Below, one piece after another: positions 10,053 through 18,015 of a stretch of DNA of 64,000 nucleotides (position 1 is its first letter; each line of letters starts with the position of its first letter). The DNA is taken from positions 2,170,001 through 2,234,000 of the forward strand of contig CAWGOT010000003.1 in assembly GCA_963824275.1 (NCBI GenBank). Direction: 5' to 3'. Source of the DNA: JANXQG01 sp963824275 (GTDB lineage Bacteria > Planctomycetota > Planctomycetia > Pirellulales > Thermoguttaceae). The notes under the pieces are model-generated. The model made no database searches, was not told the origin of the DNA, and saw nothing but the letters and a program-made list of their open reading frames with translations. The position numbers were made by a program, and so were the translations under genes.

Positions 10053-10406
10053 GTGCCGAATCGCATTCACTGGATGCCCCAATAAGGGCGAGTTCAAAAA
10101 TAGCGGCCTAATTACCTTGGCATTGTTTTTGAGGTGGACAGCGGAGAAAGGCAAGGGTGAACCGCCTGGTGCCGGGTCGGCCGCTTGGGAACCGTCAGGT
10201 TTGCCAAGGGGCGGGTTGGACTCCCGACCCGGCCGCGGCACGTTGACGGTCCCCAAGAGGCATGCGATAATGCCAGTATTGATGGAGATGGAGGTTGGAG
10301 TCGAGGATACGATGGAGCCGACAGGTACACTTGGCGATCAACTCTAGCGTGTCGAGGTGTTTGCTGCTCGCGCAACGTGACTTGGCAGTCGATTGGAAAT
10401 GCCGAA
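10053..10406. other. Intergenic region, no convincing gene
   Basis: A 354-base gap after DAHP synthase. A short frame at 10270-10347 (MPVLMEMEVGVEDTMEPTG) exists, but it has no ribosome site and no recognisable features. I found no hairpin with a T-run. Confidence 0.5.
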
Positions 10407-10616
10407 ATGGATATTGATTTTTGGGAAGAAGTCGAGCGATCGCGGCGGATGACGCCGGAACAGCGATTTCGCGGCACGCTGGACATGATCGATCTTGTAC
10501 ACGAACTTCGGATGGCGGGTATTCGGCACGATCTTCCCGGCGCGGACGATTCCGAAGCGCTTGCGGTTCTTCGCAAACGGCTGGAAATTGCCGAGAATTT
10601 GGGCGCGGTTCGATGA
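10407..10616 (+). CDS. Small acidic hypothetical protein
   Basis: A 69-residue product starting MDIDFWEEVERSRRMTPEQRF. The MTPEQRF...DMIDLVHELRMAGIRHDLP pattern and the closing LRKRLEIAENLG belong to a family of small helical proteins I know from planctomycetes, often encoded just before a nucleotidyltransferase-like gene. Here the stop overlaps the next ATG (ATGA at 10613), and what follows looks like a broken remnant of such a partner. No known activity. Confidence 0.6.
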   Translation: MDIDFWEEVERSRRMTPEQRFRGTLDMIDLVHELRMAGIRHDLPGADDSEALAVLRKRLEIAENLGAVR

Positions 10617-10684
10617 AAGCCGAGCAAGTGCTTCGCCGTGTGCTGGAGAGCCTGGAGTCCGTGGGAAGGCTTTTCCTGCCATAG
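10613..10684 (+). pseudogene. Possible remnant of a nucleotidyltransferase start
   Basis: A 23-residue frame coupled by ATGA overlap to the preceding gene. Its sequence MKAEQVLRRVLESLESVG resembles the first helix of minimal nucleotidyltransferase-like proteins that usually follow this small gene, but it stops after LFLP and no catalytic GS...D.D segment follows. Either decay or an assembly deletion could explain this. The assignment rests on a short resemblance and the gene order only. Confidence 0.3.
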
Positions 10685-10723
10685 CGGCGGACGGCAGCGG
10701 GGCTTTGGCCAGGGAGCCGTTCG

Positions 10724-11452
10724 TCATGCCGTTACGGTTCGCGCGTCCACCCCTGCATTTTTCCCGTTTTCGGACTTCGTTCCACGGCCCGCATCGAACA
10801 CGGCGGTGACATCGACCGTAAAGGCCGGGAGCAGCACCGACGTGGCTATTGTGCCAAGCGGGAACTCACCGTGCAGACGATAGGCGGCGCCGTCGAGGGT
10901 CAGCACGACGACCGTTTCGGTTTTCGGGTCGACGATCCAGTACTCGGCAACGCCTGCCAAGGCGTACTCTTGGCGTTTCGTATCGTAGTCTCTCCGTCGG
11001 TCCTCTTCATCGTCGCTCACGACTTCCACGACAAGATCGGCGCCCTGCGGCTGATGATGCGGGTCGGAAATGCGGCCCGGCTTGAGAAAGGCGATATCCG
11101 GATCGCGAAATTTGCCGGCCCACAGGCGGATGGGCAGGGGCGCGAAGAACACCTCGCCCGAACCGATGGCCGCCACGCATGCCTCCAAGAGACGAAAGAG
11201 ATAGCGCACGATCCGCTGATGGAAAGGATTCGGCGTGGAAAGCACCTCGATTTGGCCGTCCGTAAGTTCCACAAGTCTCCTGCTCCGCCTTTGCAGCGCC
11301 AGGTATTCGGTTTCCGTCCATTGCCCTTGCGGCGGAAAGAGCAGCGCGACAGGCCATGACGGCGCGCCGAGGCTCGGAGGGCGGCGAGTGAGAAAACGTT
11401 GGTGCGCAGGCCGGGGTGTCCATACAATTCTTTCTAGGAACCTGGAGAACAC
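10724..11452 (-). CDS. Uma2 family endonuclease (PD-(D/E)XK fold)
   Basis: The product is up to 242 residues. The family core starts at WPVALLFPPQGQWTETEYLAL and continues LVELTDGQIEVL, FFAPLPIRLWAGKFRDPDIAFLKPG, GADLVVEVVSDDEEDRRRDYDTKRQEYALAGVAEYWIVDP in separate blocks. The DPD, EVVS and K residues are those expected of the Uma2 nuclease active site. Uma2 proteins are numerous in planctomycetes and cyanobacteria and their biological role is unsettled. The first ~35 residues look atypical, so the real start may be further in. The gene runs against its neighbours and stands alone. Confidence 0.85.
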   Translation of the reverse strand: MFSRFLERIVWTPRPAHQRFLTRRPPSLGAPSWPVALLFPPQGQWTETEYLALQRRSRRLVELTDGQIEVLSTPNPFHQRIVRYLFRLLEACVAAIGSGEVFFAPLPIRLWAGKFRDPDIAFLKPGRISDPHHQPQGADLVVEVVSDDEEDRRRDYDTKRQEYALAGVAEYWIVDPKTETVVVLTLDGAAYRLHGEFPLGTIATSVLLPAFTVDVTAVFDAGRGTKSENGKNAGVDARTVTA

Positions 11453-11772
11453 GATTTACCCTATTATAGCTCTCCCCCTCGCCCTCCGGCAGAGGGGCAG
11501 GGGATGAGGACGATGGGAATCTGCCGGGCATCCCCGGGCTCTTTTCTCACCGCCGTCACCGCGGGTGCGCTGGCGGTGCGCGCGGTTATTAGCCAAAAAA
11601 GCCGATAAACCCCGAAACCGGCAATCCGGGGGTGTCCCGCGCGATTCGATCGTCCACATGGTTTGAAGCCGAAACCCGCAAAAACCATTGCCGCCACGTC
11701 ACCCCCCGGCATGGATGGTCCACGGTACGTCGCAAAGGTCGGACCCGCGAGCCTTAACTTCCCAGCGGGGGC
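11453..11772. other. Intergenic region with a G/C-rich palindrome
   Basis: No gene is visible in 320 bases. A palindromic element at 11474-11503 (arms CCCCCTCGCCCTC and GAGGGGCAGGGG) resembles short repeats scattered in planctomycete intergenic DNA. The rest is unremarkable. Confidence 0.5.
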
Positions 11773-12008
11773 TTGAAATTTCTTGAAATTCTGCAGCGGC
11801 CAATCTAAGTCGCTATGGCCGTCTGTGCCATGACGAGCCGGTGATCGTGACTGTCAACGGCACGCCGGCATTCCAACTCGCTCCCCTGACCGAGGGCGAT
11901 GATCTGATTGATAGGCTGCTGGAGCACAATCCGAGGTTCCGGCAGACACTCCAGAGAAGATTGGGTGAGAAGTCCGTGTCCTTGAAAGAAGCACGCAAGC
12001 GGTTGTGA
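11773..12008 (+). CDS. Phd/YefM-type antitoxin, orphan, frameshifted near start
   Basis: Reading to the stop at 12006-12008 gives AAANLSRYGRLCHDEPVIVTVNGTP and then FQLAPLTEGDDLIDRLLEHNP, the hallmark of Phd/YefM antitoxins: DNA-binding N-terminal half, and a C-terminal tail that wraps a toxin. A TTG start at 11773 gives KFLEI, which joins this frame if one base is missing near 11788. The expected length of ~78 residues is then reached. No toxin gene lies on either side: a nuclease gene on the other strand is upstream and recG follows 45 bases later. It is therefore an orphan or a remnant. Confidence 0.65.
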
Positions 12009-12053
12009 CCCGCCCCCGGTCGATTTCCTGCCCGTTTGGGCTAGAATATCGAA

Positions 12054-14144
12054 ATGCCTCTCCCCGACAAATCCCCCGCTGAACTGCTCGCCACGCCTGT
12101 GCAATTCCTCAAAGGCGTCGGTCCACAGCGGGCCGAGGCCCTGCTGCGACTCGACCTGCAAACGGCCCGCGACGTGCTCTTCTTCTTCCCGCGGACCTAC
12201 CAGGACATGACCGACCTCCGCGAGGTCCACCAACTGGAGGAAGACAAGCTGCAAAGCGTCTGCGGCATCGTCGAGGACATGGAGCTCCGCGGCAGCCAGC
12301 CCGGCAAGTGCGTGCTCGGCGTGCTCATCCGCTCCGGCGGCGGACACCTTCGAGGACTGTGGTTCAATCAGCCCTTCATGGAGGAAAAATTCAAACTCGG
12401 CGAGCGCGTGATGTTCGCCGGCAAGCCGAAGCTGCAAGGGCTGGTCTGGCAGATGTCGCATCCCAAGGTCGATTGGCTGGGCGAGGAGGACGGCGAACCG
12501 CAGGGGCGGATCCTGCCCGTCTATCCGCTCACCGAGGGTTTACAGCAGTGGCAGATGCGGAAGATCGTAGCCGAGGCGGTCGCCGCCTTCGGGCCGCTGC
12601 TCGAAGAGATCTTTCCCGACGACTATTTCCAGGCCCACAACCTCTGGCCGCTCGAGCGGGCGATCCAACAGATCCATGCCCCCGACAACGCCGCGCAACT
12701 GGCCGGCGCGAGGCGGCGATTGGCCTATCAAGAGCTCTTCCTGCTGGGGCTGGCGCTGGCCGTCCGGCGGCAGCAACAGCACGATCTCAGGCAGGCCCCG
12801 CCCTTGGAGGCCACCGCCCAGATCGATGCCCGCATCCGCCGCCTCTTTCCCTTCGAACTGACCGAGGGCCAGCGGCGGGCGATCGCGGAGATCGGGGCCG
12901 ACATGGGCCGGCCGCAGCCCATGAACCGCCTCCTGCAGGGCGACGTGGGCAGCGGCAAGACGGTCGTCGCCCTGTACGCCTTGCTGCTGGCCGTGGCCCA
13001 CGGCTACCAGGCGGTGCTCATGGCGCCCACGGAAATCCTCGCCCGGCAGCATGCCTTGACCATCCGGCGGTTCTTGACCGGAAGCCAGGTCCGCCGCGCG
13101 GAGTTGATCGGCGGAATGCCGCCCAAGTTGCGCTCTGCCGTGCTGGAAGAGGTCGCCGCCGGGCGGATCGATCTGATCGTCGGCACGCAGGCCATCCTGC
13201 AGGAAGACGTCCGCTTCGCCAAGCTCGGCCTGGTGGTCATCGACGAGCAGCACAGGTTCGGCGTGCGGCAGAGGGCCGCGCTGAAACACTCCGGCCCTGA
13301 CCCGCATTACCTGGTGATGACCGCCACGCCCATCCCGCGAACGATCACCATGACGCTCTTCGGCGATCTTGACGTCTCGACCTTGAACGACAGCCCGCCC
13401 GGCCGGCAGAAGGTCAATACCTACCTGGCCGGCGACCAGCGCCGCGAGCGGTGGTGGGAGTTCGTCCGCAAGAAGCTCAAGGAAGGGCGGCAGGGCTATG
13501 TCGTCGTGCCGCTGGTCGAGGAGTCCGAGCAGTCGACCGCCGTCAGCCTGCAAGAAACGTATGAAGCCCTGGCCAACGGCGAGTTGGAGGCCTTTCGCCT
13601 AGGGCTGATCCACGGCCGCATGACGAGCGAGGAGAAAGACGTCGTCATGGACCGCTTCCGCCAGGGCGAGATCCAGGTCCTGGTCTGCACGTCGGTGGTC
13701 GAGGTGGGCGTCGACGTACCGAACGCCACGCTGATGACCATCGAGAGCGGCGAGCGGTTCGGCCTGGCCCAACTGCATCAACTGCGGGGGCGGATCAGCC
13801 GCGGCAAGTATCCGGGCTTCTGTTGCGTCTTCGCCGCGCCGCAGAGCGAGGAATCGCAGGAGCGGCTCAAGGCCCTGGAGTCCTCGAGCGATGGTTTTCA
13901 ATTGGCCGAGATCGATTTTCGCCTTCGCGGTCCGGGCGAGTTGTTCGGCACGCGGCAGCACGGTTTGCCGCCCTTGCGCGTGGCCGATCTGCTCCGCGAC
14001 ACGGAACTCTTGACCGAGGCCCGGCGCGATGCCTTGGCCCTGGTCGCCGCCGATCCGGGGCTCATGCTGCCGCAGAACCTGGCCTTGCGGCAGCGGATGC
14101 TGGCCCGTTATGGCAAGGCCCTGGACTTGGGCGACGTGGGGTAA
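12054..14144 (+). CDS. recG: ATP-dependent DNA helicase RecG
   Basis: Branch-migration helicase acting on stalled forks and Holliday junctions. The 696-residue protein is full length for the family. The N-terminal wedge domain includes LLATPVQFLKGVGPQRAEALLRL and FFFPRTYQDMTD. Walker A is GDVGSGKT at ~297-304, the DExH box reads DEQHRFG at ~396, motif III is TATPIPRT, and the C-terminal helicase lobe has VVVPLVEESE, HGRMTSEEKD, TSVVEVGVDVPNA and QLHQLRGRISRG. The C-terminal TRG-like region LRGPGELFGTRQHGLP is intact. No frame break. It is followed 215 bases later by hisD. Confidence 0.97.
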   Translation: MPLPDKSPAELLATPVQFLKGVGPQRAEALLRLDLQTARDVLFFFPRTYQDMTDLREVHQLEEDKLQSVCGIVEDMELRGSQPGKCVLGVLIRSGGGHLRGLWFNQPFMEEKFKLGERVMFAGKPKLQGLVWQMSHPKVDWLGEEDGEPQGRILPVYPLTEGLQQWQMRKIVAEAVAAFGPLLEEIFPDDYFQAHNLWPLERAIQQIHAPDNAAQLAGARRRLAYQELFLLGLALAVRRQQQHDLRQAPPLEATAQIDARIRRLFPFELTEGQRRAIAEIGADMGRPQPMNRLLQGDVGSGKTVVALYALLLAVAHGYQAVLMAPTEILARQHALTIRRFLTGSQVRRAELIGGMPPKLRSAVLEEVAAGRIDLIVGTQAILQEDVRFAKLGLVVIDEQHRFGVRQRAALKHSGPDPHYLVMTATPIPRTITMTLFGDLDVSTLNDSPPGRQKVNTYLAGDQRRERWWEFVRKKLKEGRQGYVVVPLVEESEQSTAVSLQETYEALANGELEAFRLGLIHGRMTSEEKDVVMDRFRQGEIQVLVCTSVVEVGVDVPNATLMTIESGERFGLAQLHQLRGRISRGKYPGFCCVFAAPQSEESQERLKALESSSDGFQLAEIDFRLRGPGELFGTRQHGLPPLRVADLLRDTELLTEARRDALALVAADPGLMLPQNLALRQRMLARYGKALDLGDVG

Positions 14145-14151
14145 AGTAGCA

Positions 14152-14168
14152 GGCACACTCCGTGTGCC
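14152..14168. repeat. Short palindrome GGCACACTCCGTGTGCC
   Basis: A perfect 7-bp inverted repeat with a 3-base centre in the recG-hisD gap. The surrounding AGCAGGCACACTCCGTGTGCC is a type of intergenic element I associate with planctomycete genomes. There is no T-run. Confidence 0.5.
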
Positions 14169-14359
14169 GTCCGCCATCCCTGGAGAAGTGGCAGCCGGAC
14201 AGCCTACCAATCCGCATGCAGCCACTTATTCCGGGGGGATCCGTGCCATGTCTGTCACGCAGGCACGGCCTCCCGCCCCTTCCGTTCATGGCCCCCAGCG
14301 AACACAATAAGACTTTTCGGTGGGAATTCGCCCAGCCCTGCATCCTTCCGCCTTCTCTT

Positions 14360-15715
14360 ATGCTTTCCATCCGCCGCATTGATAGCCGCCGCGAAGACAT
14401 CCATGCCGCCATGAACGCCTTGCGCCGGCGGTTGAGCCCTGAGGGCAATGTCGTCAGCGAAGCGGGGCGGCGGCGGACGATCGAGGTTTTCGGCGAAGCA
14501 CTCTCGCCTGCCGAGGTCGTTGGACGGATCTGCCGCGACGTGAAAACCCTCGGCCTGCCGGCACTGCTGGACTACTCGGCCCGCATCGACGGGGCCCGCC
14601 TGACGGCCGAGACCATCCGCGTCTCGCCCCAGGAATTGGAAGAGGCCCACGCCGCGGCCGACGCCGGATTCCTGGCCGCCATCCGCAACGTCCGCCAGCG
14701 AATCTGGAATTTCCAGGAGGCAATTCTCCACGAGGACATTCGCATCGAAGTGCCGGGCGGCTACCTGGTCGAGCGCTATCGGCCGCTCGATCGCGTCGGC
14801 CTTTGCGTGCCGGGCGGCGCGGCCGCGTATCCGTCCACCGTGCTGATGACCGCCGTGCCGGCCCAGGTGGCGGGCGTAAAGCAACTCGCCCTGGTCGCCC
14901 CGCCGACAAAGTTCGGGGCCTACAATCCCGACCTGCTGGCCACCTGCCATGAGCTGGGCATCGACGAGGTCTACCGTATCGGCGGCGCCCAGGCTGTGGC
15001 GGCTCTGGCATACGGGGTCGAGGGCCTGCCGCGGGTCGACAAGATCGTCGGTCCCGGCAACCTGTTCGTGGCCCTGGCCAAGAAGCAGGTCTACGGCGAC
15101 GTCGATATCGACTCCATCGCCGGGCCGAGCGAAGTCGTGGTGATCGTCAACCAATCGACGAGGGCCGACTACACCGCGCTCGACCTGATCGCCCAGGCCG
15201 AGCACGCCCCCGGGGCGAGCGTGCTGATCGGCTGGGACGAGAAGGTCCTGGACGCGGCGGTCGAGGAGCTCGATCGGCGGTTGGCCCACCTGGAGCGCGG
15301 CACACTGGCCCGGCAGAGCCTGGAAGAGTTCGGCGCCGTGATCCTGGCCCGCGACGTGGAAGAGGCTTGCGCGCTGGCTGACGAAATCGCCCCGGAGCAC
15401 CTGCACATTGCCACGGAAAACGCCGCCGCGCTGGCCGAGAAGATCGTGCATGCCGGGGCCATTTTCCTCGGCAATTACACGCCGGTGGCCCTGGGCGACT
15501 ACGCCGCCGGCCCTTCGCACGTCCTGCCCACCAGCGGCACCGCCCGCTTCGCCAGCGGCCTGTCGAGCAACGACTTCCTCCGCGCCGGAAGCATTTTGCA
15601 TTTCACGCAACAAGGGCTCAACGAGCTGGCCTCCGATGTTCGCGTCCTGGCTACTAAAGAAGGACTGACGGCGCATCGGGCCAGCGTGGAAATAAGGATG
15701 AAGGATGAGGGATGA
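14360..15715 (+). CDS. hisD: Histidinol dehydrogenase
   Basis: Catalyses the last two oxidation steps of histidine synthesis, histidinol to histidine, with NAD and zinc. I start at MLSIRRIDSRREDIH (14360), giving 451 residues; the frame extends upstream without family similarity. Diagnostic segments are LCVPGGAAAYPSTVLMTAVPA, RIGGAQAVAALAYG, KIVGPGNLFVALAKK, DSIAGPSEVVV, AQAEHAPGASVLI, EHLHIAT and GNYTPVALGDYAAGPSHVLPT. The last four codons lie inside a tandem GGATGAGGGATGAA repeat, so the natural stop may have been replaced by a repeat-derived tail (RMKDEG). hisC and hisB follow after accessory genes, so the his genes are dispersed. Confidence 0.96.
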   Translation: MLSIRRIDSRREDIHAAMNALRRRLSPEGNVVSEAGRRRTIEVFGEALSPAEVVGRICRDVKTLGLPALLDYSARIDGARLTAETIRVSPQELEEAHAAADAGFLAAIRNVRQRIWNFQEAILHEDIRIEVPGGYLVERYRPLDRVGLCVPGGAAAYPSTVLMTAVPAQVAGVKQLALVAPPTKFGAYNPDLLATCHELGIDEVYRIGGAQAVAALAYGVEGLPRVDKIVGPGNLFVALAKKQVYGDVDIDSIAGPSEVVVIVNQSTRADYTALDLIAQAEHAPGASVLIGWDEKVLDAAVEELDRRLAHLERGTLARQSLEEFGAVILARDVEEACALADEIAPEHLHIATENAAALAEKIVHAGAIFLGNYTPVALGDYAAGPSHVLPTSGTARFASGLSSNDFLRAGSILHFTQQGLNELASDVRVLATKEGLTAHRASVEIRMKDEG

Positions 15716-15737
15716 AGGATGAGGGATGAAGGATGAG
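15695..15737. repeat. Tandem AGGATGAAGGATGAGGG repeat
   Basis: About three copies of a 14-base unit (GGATGAGGGATGAA) span the end of hisD and the start of the next gene. It supplies the C-terminal codons of hisD and AGGATGAG-type ribosome sites for the following gene. Confidence 0.75.
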
Positions 15738-16720
15738 ATGAACGCGACATCTGAAGCGACTTGCATCCCGCCCTTCCGGAAGCCGCCGGCGGGCCGGCAG
15801 AGGATCTGTTCCGAGCAGCAGGTCAAGCTGATCGATCCGATCTGGGTCGTGGGTCCCGTGCGCCGCAAGGGCTTTTGGGACGATGCGGAGAATTGCCGCA
15901 ACTATCTCTTTTGGCTCGCCCACAAGCTCCATTTCCGCTACATGCAGGATTGGTATGAAAGCACCGACGCCCAGTTCTACAACAACAAAGGAATGTCGTT
16001 GCTGAGACGGCACGAATGGACGCGGGTCGAGGTCGTGAAGGCCTATTTCCCGCAGTACGAGTGGCACGAGTGGCTCTTCCGCACGACGCCCAGGGGCTTT
16101 TGGCACAAGCCGGAGAACCGCCAGCGATACTACGCCTGGCTGGGCGAGAAACTCGGCTACCGGCAGCCGGCCGACTGGTGGCGGCTGACCTGCGACGACC
16201 TGTGGAACAACTATGGGACCACGCTCTTCAACATCATGCCCTCGCTGGCCGAGATACGCAAGGAATGTTGCCCGGAAGAACGCGAGTATGAGCGTCGCAA
16301 GGAGGTGACTGCCGAGCAGGTCTTGCGGTGGGCGGACGAGCATCGGCGCGGCACGGGAAGTGGCCCGGTTCAAAATCGGGCGCGGTGCTCGAAACCGGCA
16401 CGACCTGGGGGACCGTCGATTACCTTCTGCGGCGCGGCATGCCGGGCGCGCCGGCCGGAACGACGCTCGCCCGCTTCCTGCAGCAGCGGCGGGGACGCAC
16501 CAACCACTTGGATCGGCCGCGATTGTCCGTACGGTTGATTCTCCGCTGGGCCGACGCCTATTTCAAGCTGCACGGCGCGTGGCCGAAACGGGGTTCGGGT
16601 CCGATCGAAGGGGCGGAGGCGACTTGGAGCGGCGTCGATTACGCCTTGCAGAAGGGGTCCCGCGGGCTGCCCGGCGGGACGTCGCTGGCGCGGTTGCTGA
16701 AAGAGCGGCGCGGGGACTGA
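15738..16720 (+). CDS. Hypothetical protein built from two duplicated modules, one frameshift
   Basis: Not a known enzyme. The N-terminal half holds two copies of an aromatic-rich module: FWDDAENCRNYLFWLAHKL...RYMQDWYESTD and FWHKPENRQRYYAWLGEKLGYRQPADWWRLT, each followed by a short basic stretch. The C-terminal half holds two copies of a second module, VLRWADEHRRRHGKWP..KSGAV...TWGTVDYLLRRG and ILRWADAYFKLHGAWP..GSGPI...TWSGVDYALQKG, each closing with an AG/PGGTSLARLL/FL motif. The frame shifts near 16348, between EHRR and HGKWP; the two sides join cleanly. These modules look like small DNA- or RNA-binding repeats, but that is a guess. Confidence 0.7.
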
Positions 16721-16820
16721 ATGGCGGCAGATTTTCTTTCCGATCGACTATCTACCGCGTGTCCGGCGGGCGATATATAATATAGAAGAGTTTCCGACCG
16801 GTTCTTCGGAGTCAGACAAA

Positions 16821-17153
16821 ATGTCAATGGCGATTCAAGCCGATCCCGTCCCTCTGAAGATGGACGAAGATGGCGCTATCCGCGTAGGCGGCACACGGAT
16901 GACGCTGGATCTTGTTATCGTAGAACATAAGGCCGGCGCCACGCCGGAGCAAATTGCCGCGGATTACGACACGCTCTCGCTGGGCGATGTCTACGCCGCG
17001 ATCACGTACTATCTTCATCACCAAGCCGAAGTCGACGCGTATCTGGAGCAGAGGAGACGGGCATTGGAGGAACTCCGCCGTGAAATCGAGGCCAAACACC
17101 CGCGCGAAGGCCGTCGCGAGCGCCTGCTCGCACGGCGTGCTACGAAGGAGTGA
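16821..17153 (+). CDS. DUF433 family antitoxin
   Basis: A 110-residue protein. The DUF433 core reads IRVGGTRMTLDLVIVEHKAGATPEQIAADYDTLSLGDVYAAITYYL in consecutive blocks: a winged/helix-turn-helix-like domain typical of VapB-type antitoxins. The C-terminus is a charged helix (AYLEQRRRALEELRREIEA) that would contact the toxin. It is followed after three bases by a PIN-like DUF5615 gene, the usual partner. Likely autoregulated, by analogy with the family; I see no clear operator. Confidence 0.85.
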   Translation: MSMAIQADPVPLKMDEDGAIRVGGTRMTLDLVIVEHKAGATPEQIAADYDTLSLGDVYAAITYYLHHQAEVDAYLEQRRRALEELRREIEAKHPREGRRERLLARRATKE

Positions 17154-17156
17154 TCG

Positions 17157-17508
17157 GTGCTGCGGTTCGTCACCGATATTCTGCTTCAACGGGTCCGTTT
17201 TTCGAGCACTCCGGCGGAGCAGTCCCAGATTAGACATTGTTCGTGCGCAGGACGTGGGGCTGAACGGTGCAACCGATCCGCAACTCCTGGCGTGGGCAGC
17301 CGAGCGAGGCCGACTCGTGCTGTCCCATGACATCAACACGTTGATATCCTTCGCGAACGATCGGACGAGATCGGGGAAGCCCATGCCCGGACTGATTGAG
17401 GTTTCTCGCACGATGTCGGTTGCGCAGGCAGTCGAGGACCTTCTGATCCTGGCTGATTGCAGCCACGAGGACGAATGGGAGGGGCAAATCATCTTTTTGC
17501 CCTTGTGA
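17157..17508 (+). CDS. DUF5615 family PIN-like toxin, frameshifted
   Basis: The GTG start at 17157 sits behind GAAGGAGTGATC and gives LRFVTDI. One extra base near 17178 breaks the frame, after which CFNGSVFRALRRSSPRLD, VRAQDVGLNGATDPQLLAWAA and RGRLVLSHDINTLISFA follow. The acidic residues in VTD and SHD are the conserved nuclease-site positions of the Mut7-C/PIN-like DUF5615 family, whose members act as RNase toxins. Intact length would be ~116 residues. Tight coupling to the DUF433 gene supports a toxin-antitoxin pair; whether the toxin is active depends on whether the frameshift is real. Confidence 0.78.
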
Positions 17509-17549
17509 CCTCGAGCGGGATTAGAAAAGGAAATGGCGGAAAAGACCAA

Positions 17550-17807
17550 ATGGCGGATTTGAAGAACGAAATTGAGTTGAACAACACTCGCGAGAAACTA
17601 CGGAGGCTCCAACAGCAATACGTTGCCGCACAAGTGCGTCCCATTGTCAATCATCAGTCTCGCCAACTGACGCTTCGCTCGCTAAAGAAACTCATCAACC
17701 AGCTTACGCAAGAAATCGTGCGGTTCGAATCGCGGGCAAAGAAGCCGGTGCGGACTCTTGGAGGCTATCCCATCGTCGTGCAAACCAGACTAAGAAAAAC
17801 TAGTTGA
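17550..17807 (+). CDS. Small coiled-coil hypothetical protein
   Basis: 85 residues, starting MADLKNEIELNNTREKLRRLQQQY and containing LRSLKKLINQLTQEIVRFESRAKK. Almost entirely helical with heptad spacing, so a short coiled coil. A similar small protein class occurs beside toxin-antitoxin genes in planctomycetes; I cannot assign a role. An AAAGGAAATGG stretch upstream may serve as ribosome site. It is followed after 11 bases by another very small gene. Confidence 0.55.
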   Translation: MADLKNEIELNNTREKLRRLQQQYVAAQVRPIVNHQSRQLTLRSLKKLINQLTQEIVRFESRAKKPVRTLGGYPIVVQTRLRKTS

Positions 17808-17818
17808 GGAAGCAGCGC

Positions 17819-17974
17819 ATGAACAATTCGATCGTTGTGAAGAACGCCCAGAGTGAACGCAGTTCATGGGGCAAGGTGTCGCTCGGCAGGATCGCAAAGG
17901 TCTCCAAGTGCCAGATCGATGCTTACAAGGACAACTGGGAGTCGATCCGAACGTTTCTCCTGAGACGCGCGTAA
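17819..17974 (+). CDS. 51-residue basic hypothetical protein
   Basis: An open frame with GAGGAAG ribosome site, starting MNNSIVVKNAQSERSSWGKV and ending SIRTFLLRRA. It is basic, with two Trp and a helical second half. Position, spacing of 11 bases from the previous small gene and codon use argue for a real gene, and the two may form a pair. No family recognised. Confidence 0.45.
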   Translation: MNNSIVVKNAQSERSSWGKVSLGRIAKVSKCQIDAYKDNWESIRTFLLRRA

Positions 17975-18015
17975 CTCGGCCTTAGCGTAAAATTCCAGGA
18001 GGATCCCGAGGACAT

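Noticed and set aside
12540..13553. Long open frame on the minus strand opposite recG
   Set aside because: It is a shadow of a high-GC gene; its sequence is rich in Asp/Gly/Arg with no motif, while the plus strand encodes a clear RecG.
14255..15901. 548-codon open frame on the minus strand opposite hisD
   Set aside because: It has no ribosome site and its translation is low complexity; hisD on the plus strand has all family motifs.
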